Shown in pieces: positions 45,105 through 52,522 of a DNA stretch of 64,000 nucleotides. The stretch comes from Lachnospiraceae bacterium. Lineage in GTDB: Bacteria > Bacillota > Clostridia > Lachnospirales > Lachnospiraceae. Under the pieces are notes generated by a model that was given only the letters and a program-made list of their open reading frames with translations, was not told the DNA's origin and did not search any database. The DNA lies in NCBI GenBank assembly GCA_009774465.1, contig VSNT01000003.1, positions 1-64,000 on the forward strand, written 5' to 3'. The number at the start of each line of letters is the position of its first letter. The stretch's first letter is position 1. A program made the position numbers and the translations under genes.

Positions 45105-45295
45105 GCAATAACCGGATAAGTTATCAAGGTATAGGTTTGGGGCAGACTATAATAATTTACTGCTGTCAGTATGATCATATGTATCGCCAAATAGCTAACT
45201 GTCTTAATATCCAGTGTAACTTTTTCTCCATACAGATGGTGCAGGCAAAATACAATAGATAAAATTTCAAGCAACAAACAAATATTTGTAATCAT
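45089..45295 (-). pseudogene. N-terminal fragment of the AgrC-like kinase in the second repeat copy
   Basis: From ATG 45295 the frame repeats the first 63 residues of the full kinase (two membrane segments), then crosses the duplication junction at 45105/45104 and stops within five further codons (AIRIV). It retains the natural translational coupling to the regulator stop, so a short membrane peptide could actually be made. Confidence 0.85.
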
Positions 45296-46020
45296 AACCC
45301 AAACTCCGCCAATACCTTTTTCTTATAGGTAATACCGATCTCAATCTGCTCCTCAATGTCCTTCAGCGTAATATATCTGTTTGCTGTATCCACGCAGGTA
45401 ATGTGGTTTTTATTGACAATCACATTTCTGCTGCATCTGATCAGACAATCCGTATCAAGCTCCTCAAGGATATTTTTGCAGGGTTTGTAAGGAACCGTCA
45501 AGGTTCCTTCATTTACCAGATGTATTGTAACCACATGGTTCAGGCTTTCTATGTACAAAATATCCCGGACCTTGATTGGATACAAAATTCCATCCTTCCT
45601 GAAACAAAAAGTCGCATCCTGATTCCTGGCAGTAGCAAAATTCAGTGCCCTCTCTACCAGCGCTTTCACTGTATCTGGATTAAAAGGCTTTTCCACATAG
45701 CCTATACAATTCAAGTCTGTATAGGCGTAATTAGTGGTATCTTCCAGTGATGTGACAAATAAAACAGGTGTGAACAAATATTTGGATATGCCTCTGATAT
45801 TTTCGACCAGCTTGATACCTGAAATATCTCCAGGTTTAGCAGTATCCAGTATAATATCCACCAAAAATACATCAATTGTATTCTCAAGAAGAGTCTGATA
45901 TGCTGTACTTACATCTCCGGCAGTATAAACTACTGCACCAGGATTCACCTCCTGAACAATCTTTTTTAACATTTCCATTTGAATTTTATTATCTTCTACT
46001 ATCAATACGTGTTTTTCCAT
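45292..46020 (-). CDS. LytTR-family response regulator (AgrA-like)
   Basis: This 242-residue regulator has an N-terminal receiver domain (VEDN at residues 8-11, phospho-acceptor aspartate in VFLVDIILD near 55, VTSLED and YVEKPF near 90-112) and a C-terminal LytTR DNA-binding domain (DILYIESLNHVVTIHL; CLIRCSRNVIVNKNHI). In Agr systems it activates agrBD. Its stop overlaps an AgrC-like start by 4 nt, and its 3' end lies in the duplicated segment. Confidence 0.92.
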   Translation of the reverse strand: MEKHVLIVEDNKIQMEMLKKIVQEVNPGAVVYTAGDVSTAYQTLLENTIDVFLVDIILDTAKPGDISGIKLVENIRGISKYLFTPVLFVTSLEDTTNYAYTDLNCIGYVEKPFNPDTVKALVERALNFATARNQDATFCFRKDGILYPIKVRDILYIESLNHVVTIHLVNEGTLTVPYKPCKNILEELDTDCLIRCSRNVIVNKNHITCVDTANRYITLKDIEEQIEIGITYKKKVLAEFGL

Positions 46021-46029
46021 AATCTTCCC

Positions 46030-46719
46030 TTACATCTTTAGAAACCAGAGTATCTGCTCAGATAACATAAGTATCTTTTTTTGAGCTGAATACTCGATCT
46101 GCTGCCACAAATCATCAATAATTACATTGTCAACATTGCCTAAGTCAATCAACAGACTTGGTTTGCATCCGGTTACTTCATAAATGCGGAGTAAAAGCTC
46201 TGCATCCGGATCTGCCTTTCTCTTCTCCAGCATTCGGTACTTTTTGATATTTACACCCAGTTTTTCAGCCATTGGAATTTGAGCAATCCCCGCTATTTTT
46301 CTTATTTCATACAAAACAGATTCCGGATGATAACCGCCTGCCCGAATTTTTAAAACCTCCAATTCGCATTTAGTTTCAAAACTTATGTCAGAATTGTTTC
46401 TGTATATTCCCTGCTCCAAAAGCCATGCAACTGCATATAAAAGCTCCGGTCTGTGTTCGTCCTCGGCATTTTTAATCAGGACGGCAAGTTCTGACTCCTT
46501 TCGTCCGAACTCCTTTCCCGTCATAAGAAAATCAATATCCCACCCTTCTTTCATAAGACTTTTAAGACTTTTGTAAGGCACTATCGTTTTCCCCAGTTCC
46601 ATTTTGCTAAACTGACTTTGAGTAATTCCAAGTACACTGCCGATTTCTTCCTGAGTCATATTTAAGTACAATCTATATTGACTTAGCCTATGTAAAAATT
46701 CTTCATAACTCCTACGCAT
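46030..46719 (-). CDS. XRE-type regulator with two HTH regions, first gene of the agr sensor operon
   Basis: The 229-residue protein has an N-terminal HTH (NMTQEEIGSVLGITQSQFSKMELG, residues ~22-45) and a second HTH-like region in the C-terminal half (AGIAQIPMAEKLGVNIKKYRMLEKRKADP). It is followed 9 nt later by the LytTR regulator, so the three genes form an operon. This is not a standard Agr component. I start at ATG 46719 with GGGGA 9 nt upstream; an ATG at 46761 and a start at 46770 also lie in frame. Confidence 0.8.
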   Translation of the reverse strand: MRRSYEEFLHRLSQYRLYLNMTQEEIGSVLGITQSQFSKMELGKTIVPYKSLKSLMKEGWDIDFLMTGKEFGRKESELAVLIKNAEDEHRPELLYAVAWLLEQGIYRNNSDISFETKCELEVLKIRAGGYHPESVLYEIRKIAGIAQIPMAEKLGVNIKKYRMLEKRKADPDAELLLRIYEVTGCKPSLLIDLGNVDNVIIDDLWQQIEYSAQKKILMLSEQILWFLKM

Positions 46720-46885
46720 GAATAAATTTCCCCGCGAATTATCTTTAGTACTATGAATCATTTTACGCAATTGTACTCTGCCTATCTAAGACCTATATTT
46801 GACTATCTATCATTGTATCCCATGCGTCAATACCATATTTGGTTCGTAGATATTAATCTATTTATTAACTTTATTTTGCATTTTT

Positions 46886-48382
46886 TTATAAAAGCCTCCT
46901 TTTCCGCATAATCATTTCATCTATTTTGTCAATGTAGAGACTCACATCTTTCACATTATCACACCGCTCAATTTTTCCATCCCCAAAAACCCTTTTAGTT
47001 ATACTTCCAGTGCCCAATGCTGCGATAGTTTGTTTCTCCTCCATGATCAAAATATTGTATATGCCAAATTTTCCATCTCTGGCATAACCCACATTTTCAA
47101 AATTTCCGGCCATATTCTTCTGGCGGTACAGGTAATAGGGAACCATTCCCATGTCTGCTGCACCATTTGCTGTAATTTCCATCATTTCGTCCGTATTATT
47201 TAGCGCTGAAATACCGTTTTCCTCTATCCACCTGTTCAACCCTGAAGCACGTTTAACAGCCAGTGAATGCACTGTTAAGCTGTCCGGATTTAATCTTAGC
47301 ACCTCCTCCATTGTGTTTTTCACATCTTCCTTTGTCTCCCCAGGCAATCCTAAAATCAGATCCATATTTATATTGGTAAATCCAGCCTGCCTTGCAAGGG
47401 CAAATGCCTCCTTCACCTGAGTAACCGTATGTTTTCTTCCAATGATGTCCAGTGTCTGCTGCTTCATGGTCTGGGGATTAACAGAAATACGTGTAACGCC
47501 GCCCTCCTTCAGCGCTTTCAGCTTTTCTATTGTAATGCTGTCGGCCCGCCCTGCCTCCACTGTAAACTCCTTTAAATGAGAAAGATCAAAACTGTCATTT
47601 ATTTTTTTAAGCAGCCTTGAAAGCTCTCCTGCCTCCAAAGTGGTAGGTGTTCCCCCGCCAATATAAATGGTATCCAGAACTTTATCTTTATAGTAATCTG
47701 CCACAAAGGTAATTTCCTTATCCAAAGCATCCAGATATTCGTTTATCCTTTTTTTCCATGAAAAAATAGGATAAGAGGTAAAGGAACAGTATAGACAGGT
47801 AGTAGGACAAAAGGGAATTCCAATATACAGACTGTATCCGTCCTCATAGTGCAGGGTGTCCAGCAATGCTTTTTCTCTTTTGGCAATCTGAATTGCCAGC
47901 TCCCCTTTCTTCTCGCTGATGAAGTAAGTATCTTTCATGTATTTCAAAATGTCAACATCCGTCCGCCCCTCTTCCAACATACTCATTGGAATTTTAGTAG
48001 GACGAATGCCGGTCAGAGTTCCCCAGGGAAGAGCTTTTCCGGTATGTTCGGAAAGTCCTGCATAAATAAGCTGCTTTAAACAGTTTTTTACCTGCGGCCT
48101 TGGCATGTCCCCGGTAATACTGATTTTTTTTACACCAAAAGAAGCCCTTCCATTTCCTCCATTTAGCAGAGAAAGTAAAATAGCATCTTTGGCAAATTCA
48201 ATATTCAAATCCGGAAGCCCCGGACTTGAACTGTCATTTTCAATATTTTCTTTATTTTCTGTATCCGGAGATACGGATACTTTCACATCACAGGCAGGAT
48301 AAAAAGCTTTCACCAATGAGTGAATATCATACTCAAATCCTGCCTCATTTACAGTGACCACAACATAATTTTCGTGTTTCAT
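46886..48382 (-). CDS. hemZ: HemZ-like coproporphyrinogen-dehydrogenase family radical SAM protein
   Basis: The 498-residue protein belongs to the HemN/HemZ group. It has the radical-SAM motif PFCPTTCLYCSFTSYP (CX3CX2C) near residue 190, the YIGGGTPTTLEAGEL motif near 243 and DLILGLPGETKEDV near 340. A ~170-residue N-terminal extension is characteristic of the HemZ subgroup. Whether it acts in heme synthesis or another radical reaction in this anaerobe is not shown by the window, which holds no other heme genes. Confidence 0.88.
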   Translation of the reverse strand: MKHENYVVVTVNEAGFEYDIHSLVKAFYPACDVKVSVSPDTENKENIENDSSSPGLPDLNIEFAKDAILLSLLNGGNGRASFGVKKISITGDMPRPQVKNCLKQLIYAGLSEHTGKALPWGTLTGIRPTKIPMSMLEEGRTDVDILKYMKDTYFISEKKGELAIQIAKREKALLDTLHYEDGYSLYIGIPFCPTTCLYCSFTSYPIFSWKKRINEYLDALDKEITFVADYYKDKVLDTIYIGGGTPTTLEAGELSRLLKKINDSFDLSHLKEFTVEAGRADSITIEKLKALKEGGVTRISVNPQTMKQQTLDIIGRKHTVTQVKEAFALARQAGFTNINMDLILGLPGETKEDVKNTMEEVLRLNPDSLTVHSLAVKRASGLNRWIEENGISALNNTDEMMEITANGAADMGMVPYYLYRQKNMAGNFENVGYARDGKFGIYNILIMEEKQTIAALGTGSITKRVFGDGKIERCDNVKDVSLYIDKIDEMIMRKRRLL

Positions 48383-48425
48383 TCTGTCATTGTTCCCTTA
48401 CTTTTCATTCTGTATATTATTTATT

Positions 48426-50243
48426 TTATTCTACTGTTACCACCTTTGCAAGGTTTCTGGGTTTATCCACATCCAGTCCCTTATCCAGCGACACATAATA
48501 AGCAATCAACTGCAGAACTACAGATGCAGGCATTACCATAAAAGGATCTTCCATTACAGGAAGTCTGTATACGCAGCTCCACTGCTCGCCCTCATTCAGC
48601 GTCTCGCCTTCTTTCATAAGCAATACCACTCTTGCACCTCTTGACTGAACCTCCCTGATATTGGAAAGTTCTTTGCTTTTCAACTTTTCCTGAGTGACCA
48701 TCGCAATCACCGGCGTATCCTCGGTAATCAGCGCAATCGTGCCATGTTTTAATTCTCCTGACGCGTAAGCCTCTGAATGTATATAGGAAACCTCTTTCAG
48801 TTTTAAGGAGCCTTCCAGCAAAATGGAATAGTCAAGCCCCCTGCCTATCATAAACACATCCCTTGCATTAATAATACACCCTGCAAGACGGTGGATTTCT
48901 TCTTTTGTCTCAAGCACTCGTTCGATCACCCCGGGAACCCGCAGCAGCTCTTCCATAAAGGCTTTTGCTTTCTGCTCATCCCAGATGCCTCTTGCCAGTG
49001 CCATCCGCGCTGTAATCAAGTATAACACAGCAAGCTGTGTTGTATAGGCCTTTGTGCTTGCCACTGCGATTTCCGGCCCTGCGTTGGTATAGATCACATA
49101 TTCACTGGCACGCGCAATAGACGCTCCCTTTACATTTACAATTGAAATGCTGGGAGAACCACATTTTCTGGCAAATTTAAGCGCCTCAAGAGTATCGATG
49201 GTTTCACCTGACTGAGAAATTGCAATCACCAGTGTATCTTTATCAACCACCGGATCATTATACATGAACTCAGATGCCATCACTACATCCACATGAATGC
49301 CAATCACCCACTGAATCAGACTTTTTCCCACCAATCCGGCATGCATGGCTGTTCCACATGCAATCACACAGATACGCTTACAGTCAGCAAAAACAGGATC
49401 TGGAATACCTTCCTCTGAAAAATCAGGCATCCCTTCCTTCACCCGGGGTAATATGGTTTCCCCGATTACCTGGGGCTGCTCCATGATTTCCTTTTCCATA
49501 TAAAAAGGATATCCCCCTTTTCCGCTGCGGCTTACATCCCAGTCGACTTTAAGCCAGTCGATCTTCGCATGATCCCCTGACAAATCATACATTTCAATCT
49601 TATCAGGTTTTAAACATACTACATGGAGTTCAGGCATCACGAAATAATCTGTTGTAAAAGGTACAATTGCCGCCACATCAGAAGATAAAATAGCACCGTC
49701 CGCCGTGGCAGCCACCACAATAGGGCTTACATTTCTAACTGCAAATATCTGATCAGGCTGATCATCAAACATGATTGCAAGCGCAAAAGTACCTTTAAGT
49801 TTCAACACGGTTCTTCGAATTGCCGAATAAGGATCCCCCTGATAAAAATGCTGAAGCACTGCTGCCACTACCTCACTGTCTGTTTCAGAGATAAGGCTGC
49901 CTTCCAGCTCATATTTGTCTATCAGTTCCCTGTAATTTTCTATAATGCCGTTATGTATCAGCGTCACACTGCCAAACCGGTGAGGATGTGCATTTTCATC
50001 ACACACGCCTCCATGCGTTGCCCATCTGGTATGACCGATTCCGCATTGTCCCTCCGGATTTATCCGGGCGCACAGATTCCTTAAATCCTTAACTCTTCCC
50101 GCACGCTTTATCATTTGCGTCCTTCCATCCTTTAAGAGAGCAATTCCTGCGCTGTCATATCCTCTGTATTCCAAAAGCTCCAGTGCATCCAGCATAATCT
50201 CTTTCGCGTCACCTTTTCCTGTATATCCAATAATTCCACACAT
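48426..50243 (-). CDS. glmS: Glutamine-fructose-6-phosphate aminotransferase (isomerizing)
   Basis: GlmS makes glucosamine-6-phosphate, the first step of UDP-GlcNAc and wall synthesis. The 605-residue product begins MCGIIGYTG, where Cys2 becomes the N-terminal nucleophile of the glutaminase domain; two SIS domains follow (SQSGETIDTLEALK near 345; SEAYASGELKHG near 480) and the C-terminus is DKPRNLAKVVTVE. I start at ATG 50243 with GAGGG upstream. It is controlled by a glmS ribozyme in its leader. Confidence 0.97.
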   Translation of the reverse strand: MCGIIGYTGKGDAKEIMLDALELLEYRGYDSAGIALLKDGRTQMIKRAGRVKDLRNLCARINPEGQCGIGHTRWATHGGVCDENAHPHRFGSVTLIHNGIIENYRELIDKYELEGSLISETDSEVVAAVLQHFYQGDPYSAIRRTVLKLKGTFALAIMFDDQPDQIFAVRNVSPIVVAATADGAILSSDVAAIVPFTTDYFVMPELHVVCLKPDKIEMYDLSGDHAKIDWLKVDWDVSRSGKGGYPFYMEKEIMEQPQVIGETILPRVKEGMPDFSEEGIPDPVFADCKRICVIACGTAMHAGLVGKSLIQWVIGIHVDVVMASEFMYNDPVVDKDTLVIAISQSGETIDTLEALKFARKCGSPSISIVNVKGASIARASEYVIYTNAGPEIAVASTKAYTTQLAVLYLITARMALARGIWDEQKAKAFMEELLRVPGVIERVLETKEEIHRLAGCIINARDVFMIGRGLDYSILLEGSLKLKEVSYIHSEAYASGELKHGTIALITEDTPVIAMVTQEKLKSKELSNIREVQSRGARVVLLMKEGETLNEGEQWSCVYRLPVMEDPFMVMPASVVLQLIAYYVSLDKGLDVDKPRNLAKVVTVE

Positions 50244-50342
50244 TGTTGTTTCCCTCATCTTTCCATATCTATATTTTATGCCCTGTGCAGCATCCTGTGC
50301 ACCCCAGGCTGTTCATTATATTTTTATCTTAATCCCCATGCA

Positions 50343-50372
50343 TATCGCAGGCATTGTCTGCGATACTGCTTA
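50343..50372 (-). other. Hairpin between the glmS ribozyme and glmS
   Basis: TATCGCAG and CTGCGATA form an 8-bp stem in the leader downstream of the ribozyme core. It probably belongs to the 3' part of the leader fold or separates the ribozyme from the coding region. Confidence 0.4.
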
Positions 50373-50379
50373 AGTACGA

Positions 50380-50550
50380 AGTGTGAAAATTTATTTTCAC
50401 ACCTGGACTCCGTTATACCGTATTTGTTTTGCAGTTACCCGCATATTTGCCGGTATATCTCGCACCGGAGCGGTACGAAAGAGCATCCGCCGAATTTTCG
50501 ATCACTCTTTTCCTCGTCAACCTTTTATTCCAAAAGGTCATGGCGCTAGA
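50380..50550 (-). ncRNA. glmS self-cleaving ribozyme/riboswitch
   Basis: The minus-strand leader carries the core signature of the glmS ribozyme in order: AGCGCC at 50547-50542, the substrate strand with the expected cleavage next to its 5' end; GACGAGG; GATCGAAAATTCGGCGGATGC; and pairing segments P3-P4, ending near the hairpin at 50381-50402. Glucosamine-6-phosphate triggers cleavage and mRNA decay, giving feedback control of glmS. The 3' boundary is approximate. Confidence 0.88.
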
Positions 50551-50630
50551 CAGGGAAACAATGACAGTATCATTATTTTATTTGGTTTTCAATGTTCAGA
50601 AACACTTATATTATTGTATCCACAAATGCT

Positions 50631-50659
50631 ATTATACACAAAACACCTGTGATTGTAAA
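50631..50659 (-). promoter_or_regulatory. Promoter of the glmS leader
   Basis: On the minus strand TTTACA (50659-50654) and TATAAT (50636-50631) are 17 bp apart. The -35 box lies in the loop of the terminator of the upstream gene, a compact arrangement. The transcript would start about 75 nt before the ribozyme cleavage site. Confidence 0.75.
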
Positions 50660-50678
50660 CCACAGGTGTTTTTTTCGC
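50642..50678. terminator. Terminator hairpin of the DUF3048 gene
   Basis: AACACCTGTG and CACAGGTGTT flank a 9-nt loop (50642-50670) 25 nt after the DUF3048 stop, with TTTTG on the minus strand and a longer T-run on the plus strand. Confidence 0.75.
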
Positions 50679-50694
50679 TTCTCTCCGCCTTATA

Positions 50695-51855
50695 TTATTT
50701 ATAATCTACAAATTCGCCATATTCTTCCCAAATATTGCAAATCCAGGTTTTACCCTGATTAAAGATGATCTCTTCCCCGTTCTGGTCGTAGAATTTAGCC
50801 GGTGTTGCATCTCCATCATACCGCTCCCATCTTCCCTTAATGACCTTTCCGCCGGTAAAAACAATGGCATCCCCTTCTCCGTGAACCCCGAATGCAAGAT
50901 AATCATGGGAATCTCTTACCTCGCCATGACAGTACTGAAAAACTACGTTAGACACAGCAAGCTGGCTTCCATCCATCTCATCTATCTGCTCTTTCCCGTT
51001 TTGGAATCTGTAATATAAGTGATCCTTTTCATCATATTCAAAGTAAGGAGTGTAGGCGCCATATCCTCCCTGATTTCCGCTTTGTCCGCCGGGATAAATG
51101 GCTGTTGCCTCTTTTGCATTTTCATAATTATCTTCTGCCCTTACCCCCTCATCTGCAAAGGTAAAAGGCGGCACATAATCTTTATCATACTCCCAATCGT
51201 ATTTCAGCCTTTCCGCAGCCTTAAGCATTCCTTCTATAAATAGATAGCCGGTAAATTCTGTGGCATATCCGGGACGCTTCACTCTGTCAAAGGCTTCATG
51301 CGCAGGGTTATATATGCCTTCTACAGCGGCACTGATGTTTTGAACCGTATCTCTGTTAATCAGCTCTTCCACATAGGGCCTTGCCAGTCCCCAGTTGCAG
51401 TAAACTGCCTCATACCCCATAGCAACATACAAAAAGTAATCTCTGCTGCTTCTTACCGGCCCAATGCGCTCCAAATCATCAAAATCTTCAACTACAGCCA
51501 TCAGCCTTGTAATACGTCCCTCTACCGGAGCCTCATAAATAATACTTGCTTTTGAGATGCCATACTGGGGCATTGCAGGAGAATTGTTTGGAATCATTAC
51601 TGCAATAGGACGTCTTGTAACAACGCTTTCATCTTTCCATTCACCGGTTAAATAACTCTGCATCTGTCCGTCAACCACTTCTCTGTCTGAAACCACCGGA
51701 AATCCCTCCGGTGTTGGTGATGGCGACGCTTCCGGTACCGGCGTTGGAGAAAGTGCTTCTACTTTTGGCTCCTCCAGTTCTTCTTTACTTCCACATGCCG
51801 CACAAACCATGCACAGTACCATTCCAACAATCAACAGTATTCCTTTTCTTTTCAT
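50695..51855 (-). CDS. DUF3048 (YerB-like) lipoprotein
   Basis: This 386-residue protein has a lipoprotein signal peptide (MKRKGILLIVGMVLCMVCAAC, lipobox cysteine near residue 21), a Pro/Ser-rich linker (TPVPEASPSPTPEG) and the DUF3048 domain with RPIAVMIPNNSPAMPQYGIS and RIGPVRSSRDYFL. It is exported and anchored to the outer face of the membrane. Family members are uncharacterised; a wall-related role is speculative. Start ATG 51855 has AAGGAG. Confidence 0.88.
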   Translation of the reverse strand: MKRKGILLIVGMVLCMVCAACGSKEELEEPKVEALSPTPVPEASPSPTPEGFPVVSDREVVDGQMQSYLTGEWKDESVVTRRPIAVMIPNNSPAMPQYGISKASIIYEAPVEGRITRLMAVVEDFDDLERIGPVRSSRDYFLYVAMGYEAVYCNWGLARPYVEELINRDTVQNISAAVEGIYNPAHEAFDRVKRPGYATEFTGYLFIEGMLKAAERLKYDWEYDKDYVPPFTFADEGVRAEDNYENAKEATAIYPGGQSGNQGGYGAYTPYFEYDEKDHLYYRFQNGKEQIDEMDGSQLAVSNVVFQYCHGEVRDSHDYLAFGVHGEGDAIVFTGGKVIKGRWERYDGDATPAKFYDQNGEEIIFNQGKTWICNIWEEYGEFVDYK

Positions 51856-51866
51856 TTTCACTCCTT

Positions 51867-52496
51867 TCACAAAAACGGGTTGTATTCTTTTTCGTATCCA
51901 ATGCTTGTAGCCTCTCCATGTCCGGGATATACCTTAACGTCCTCCGGAAGAGGCAACAGCTTTTCCTTAATTGAATGCACCAGCGTACTCATACTTCCTG
52001 TCGGCAGATCCGTTCTTCCTACCGACTCCTGAAATAAAGTGTCTCCACTGATCAAAAGCTTTGCATCTTCGAAATAATAACAGCAGCTTCCCTTAGTGTG
52101 CCCAGGCGTGGCAATCAGCTTAAGCTTCATTCCGGCCGCTGTAATTTCTTCTCCATCTTTTACATATACATCAGCCTTGACCAGGCAGGGCCTTCCTGTA
52201 TCCTGTGAAACATTCAGCGCAGGACTTTCACAAACCTCCTGTTCACCTTCATATGCATAGACGTTTGCCCCTGAAAGCTCCTTTAATGCCTCCACCCCCC
52301 AGATATGGTCAAAATGGCCATGCGTTAAGAATATTGCCTTTACGGAAAACCCCTTATCCTTTAATCCGTTATAAATATACTCTCCTTTATCAGCAGGATC
52401 AAAAACAATTGCCTCCTGCTTTCCTTCCTCATACACAAAATAACAATTGGTCTGGCATACGCCCAAAACGATTCTTCCTATCTTTATATCCGCCAT
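51867..52496 (-). CDS. Metallo-beta-lactamase fold hydrolase (glyoxalase II-like)
   Basis: The 209-residue product is an MBL-fold hydrolase with LTHGHFDHIWG near residue 60 (HxHxDH), TPGHTKGSCCYYF near 130, ISGDTLFQESVGRTDL near 150 and a C-terminal PGHGEATSIGYEK. It most resembles the small glyoxalase II-like subgroup. The precise substrate is not predictable. Confidence 0.88.
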   Translation of the reverse strand: MADIKIGRIVLGVCQTNCYFVYEEGKQEAIVFDPADKGEYIYNGLKDKGFSVKAIFLTHGHFDHIWGVEALKELSGANVYAYEGEQEVCESPALNVSQDTGRPCLVKADVYVKDGEEITAAGMKLKLIATPGHTKGSCCYYFEDAKLLISGDTLFQESVGRTDLPTGSMSTLVHSIKEKLLPLPEDVKVYPGHGEATSIGYEKEYNPFL

Positions 52497-52522
52497 AATA
52501 ACAGCTCCTTCTTCTGCAAACT

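Larger units (their letters stand above)
44753..45456. repeat. 352-bp tandem direct duplication at the agrA-like/agrC-like junction
   Basis: The unit 44753-45104 is repeated exactly, by eye, at 45105-45456. Each copy contains the last 54 codons of the LytTR regulator, the ATGA overlap and the first 63 codons of the kinase. The order is therefore: complete regulator, kinase fragment, regulator fragment, complete kinase. No microhomology is seen at the junction. Perfect identity indicates a recent event or an assembly artefact. Confidence 0.92.

Noticed and set aside
45089-45295. Independent small membrane protein
   Set aside because: The first 63 residues are an exact copy of the kinase N-terminus created by the 352-bp duplication; treated as a fragment.
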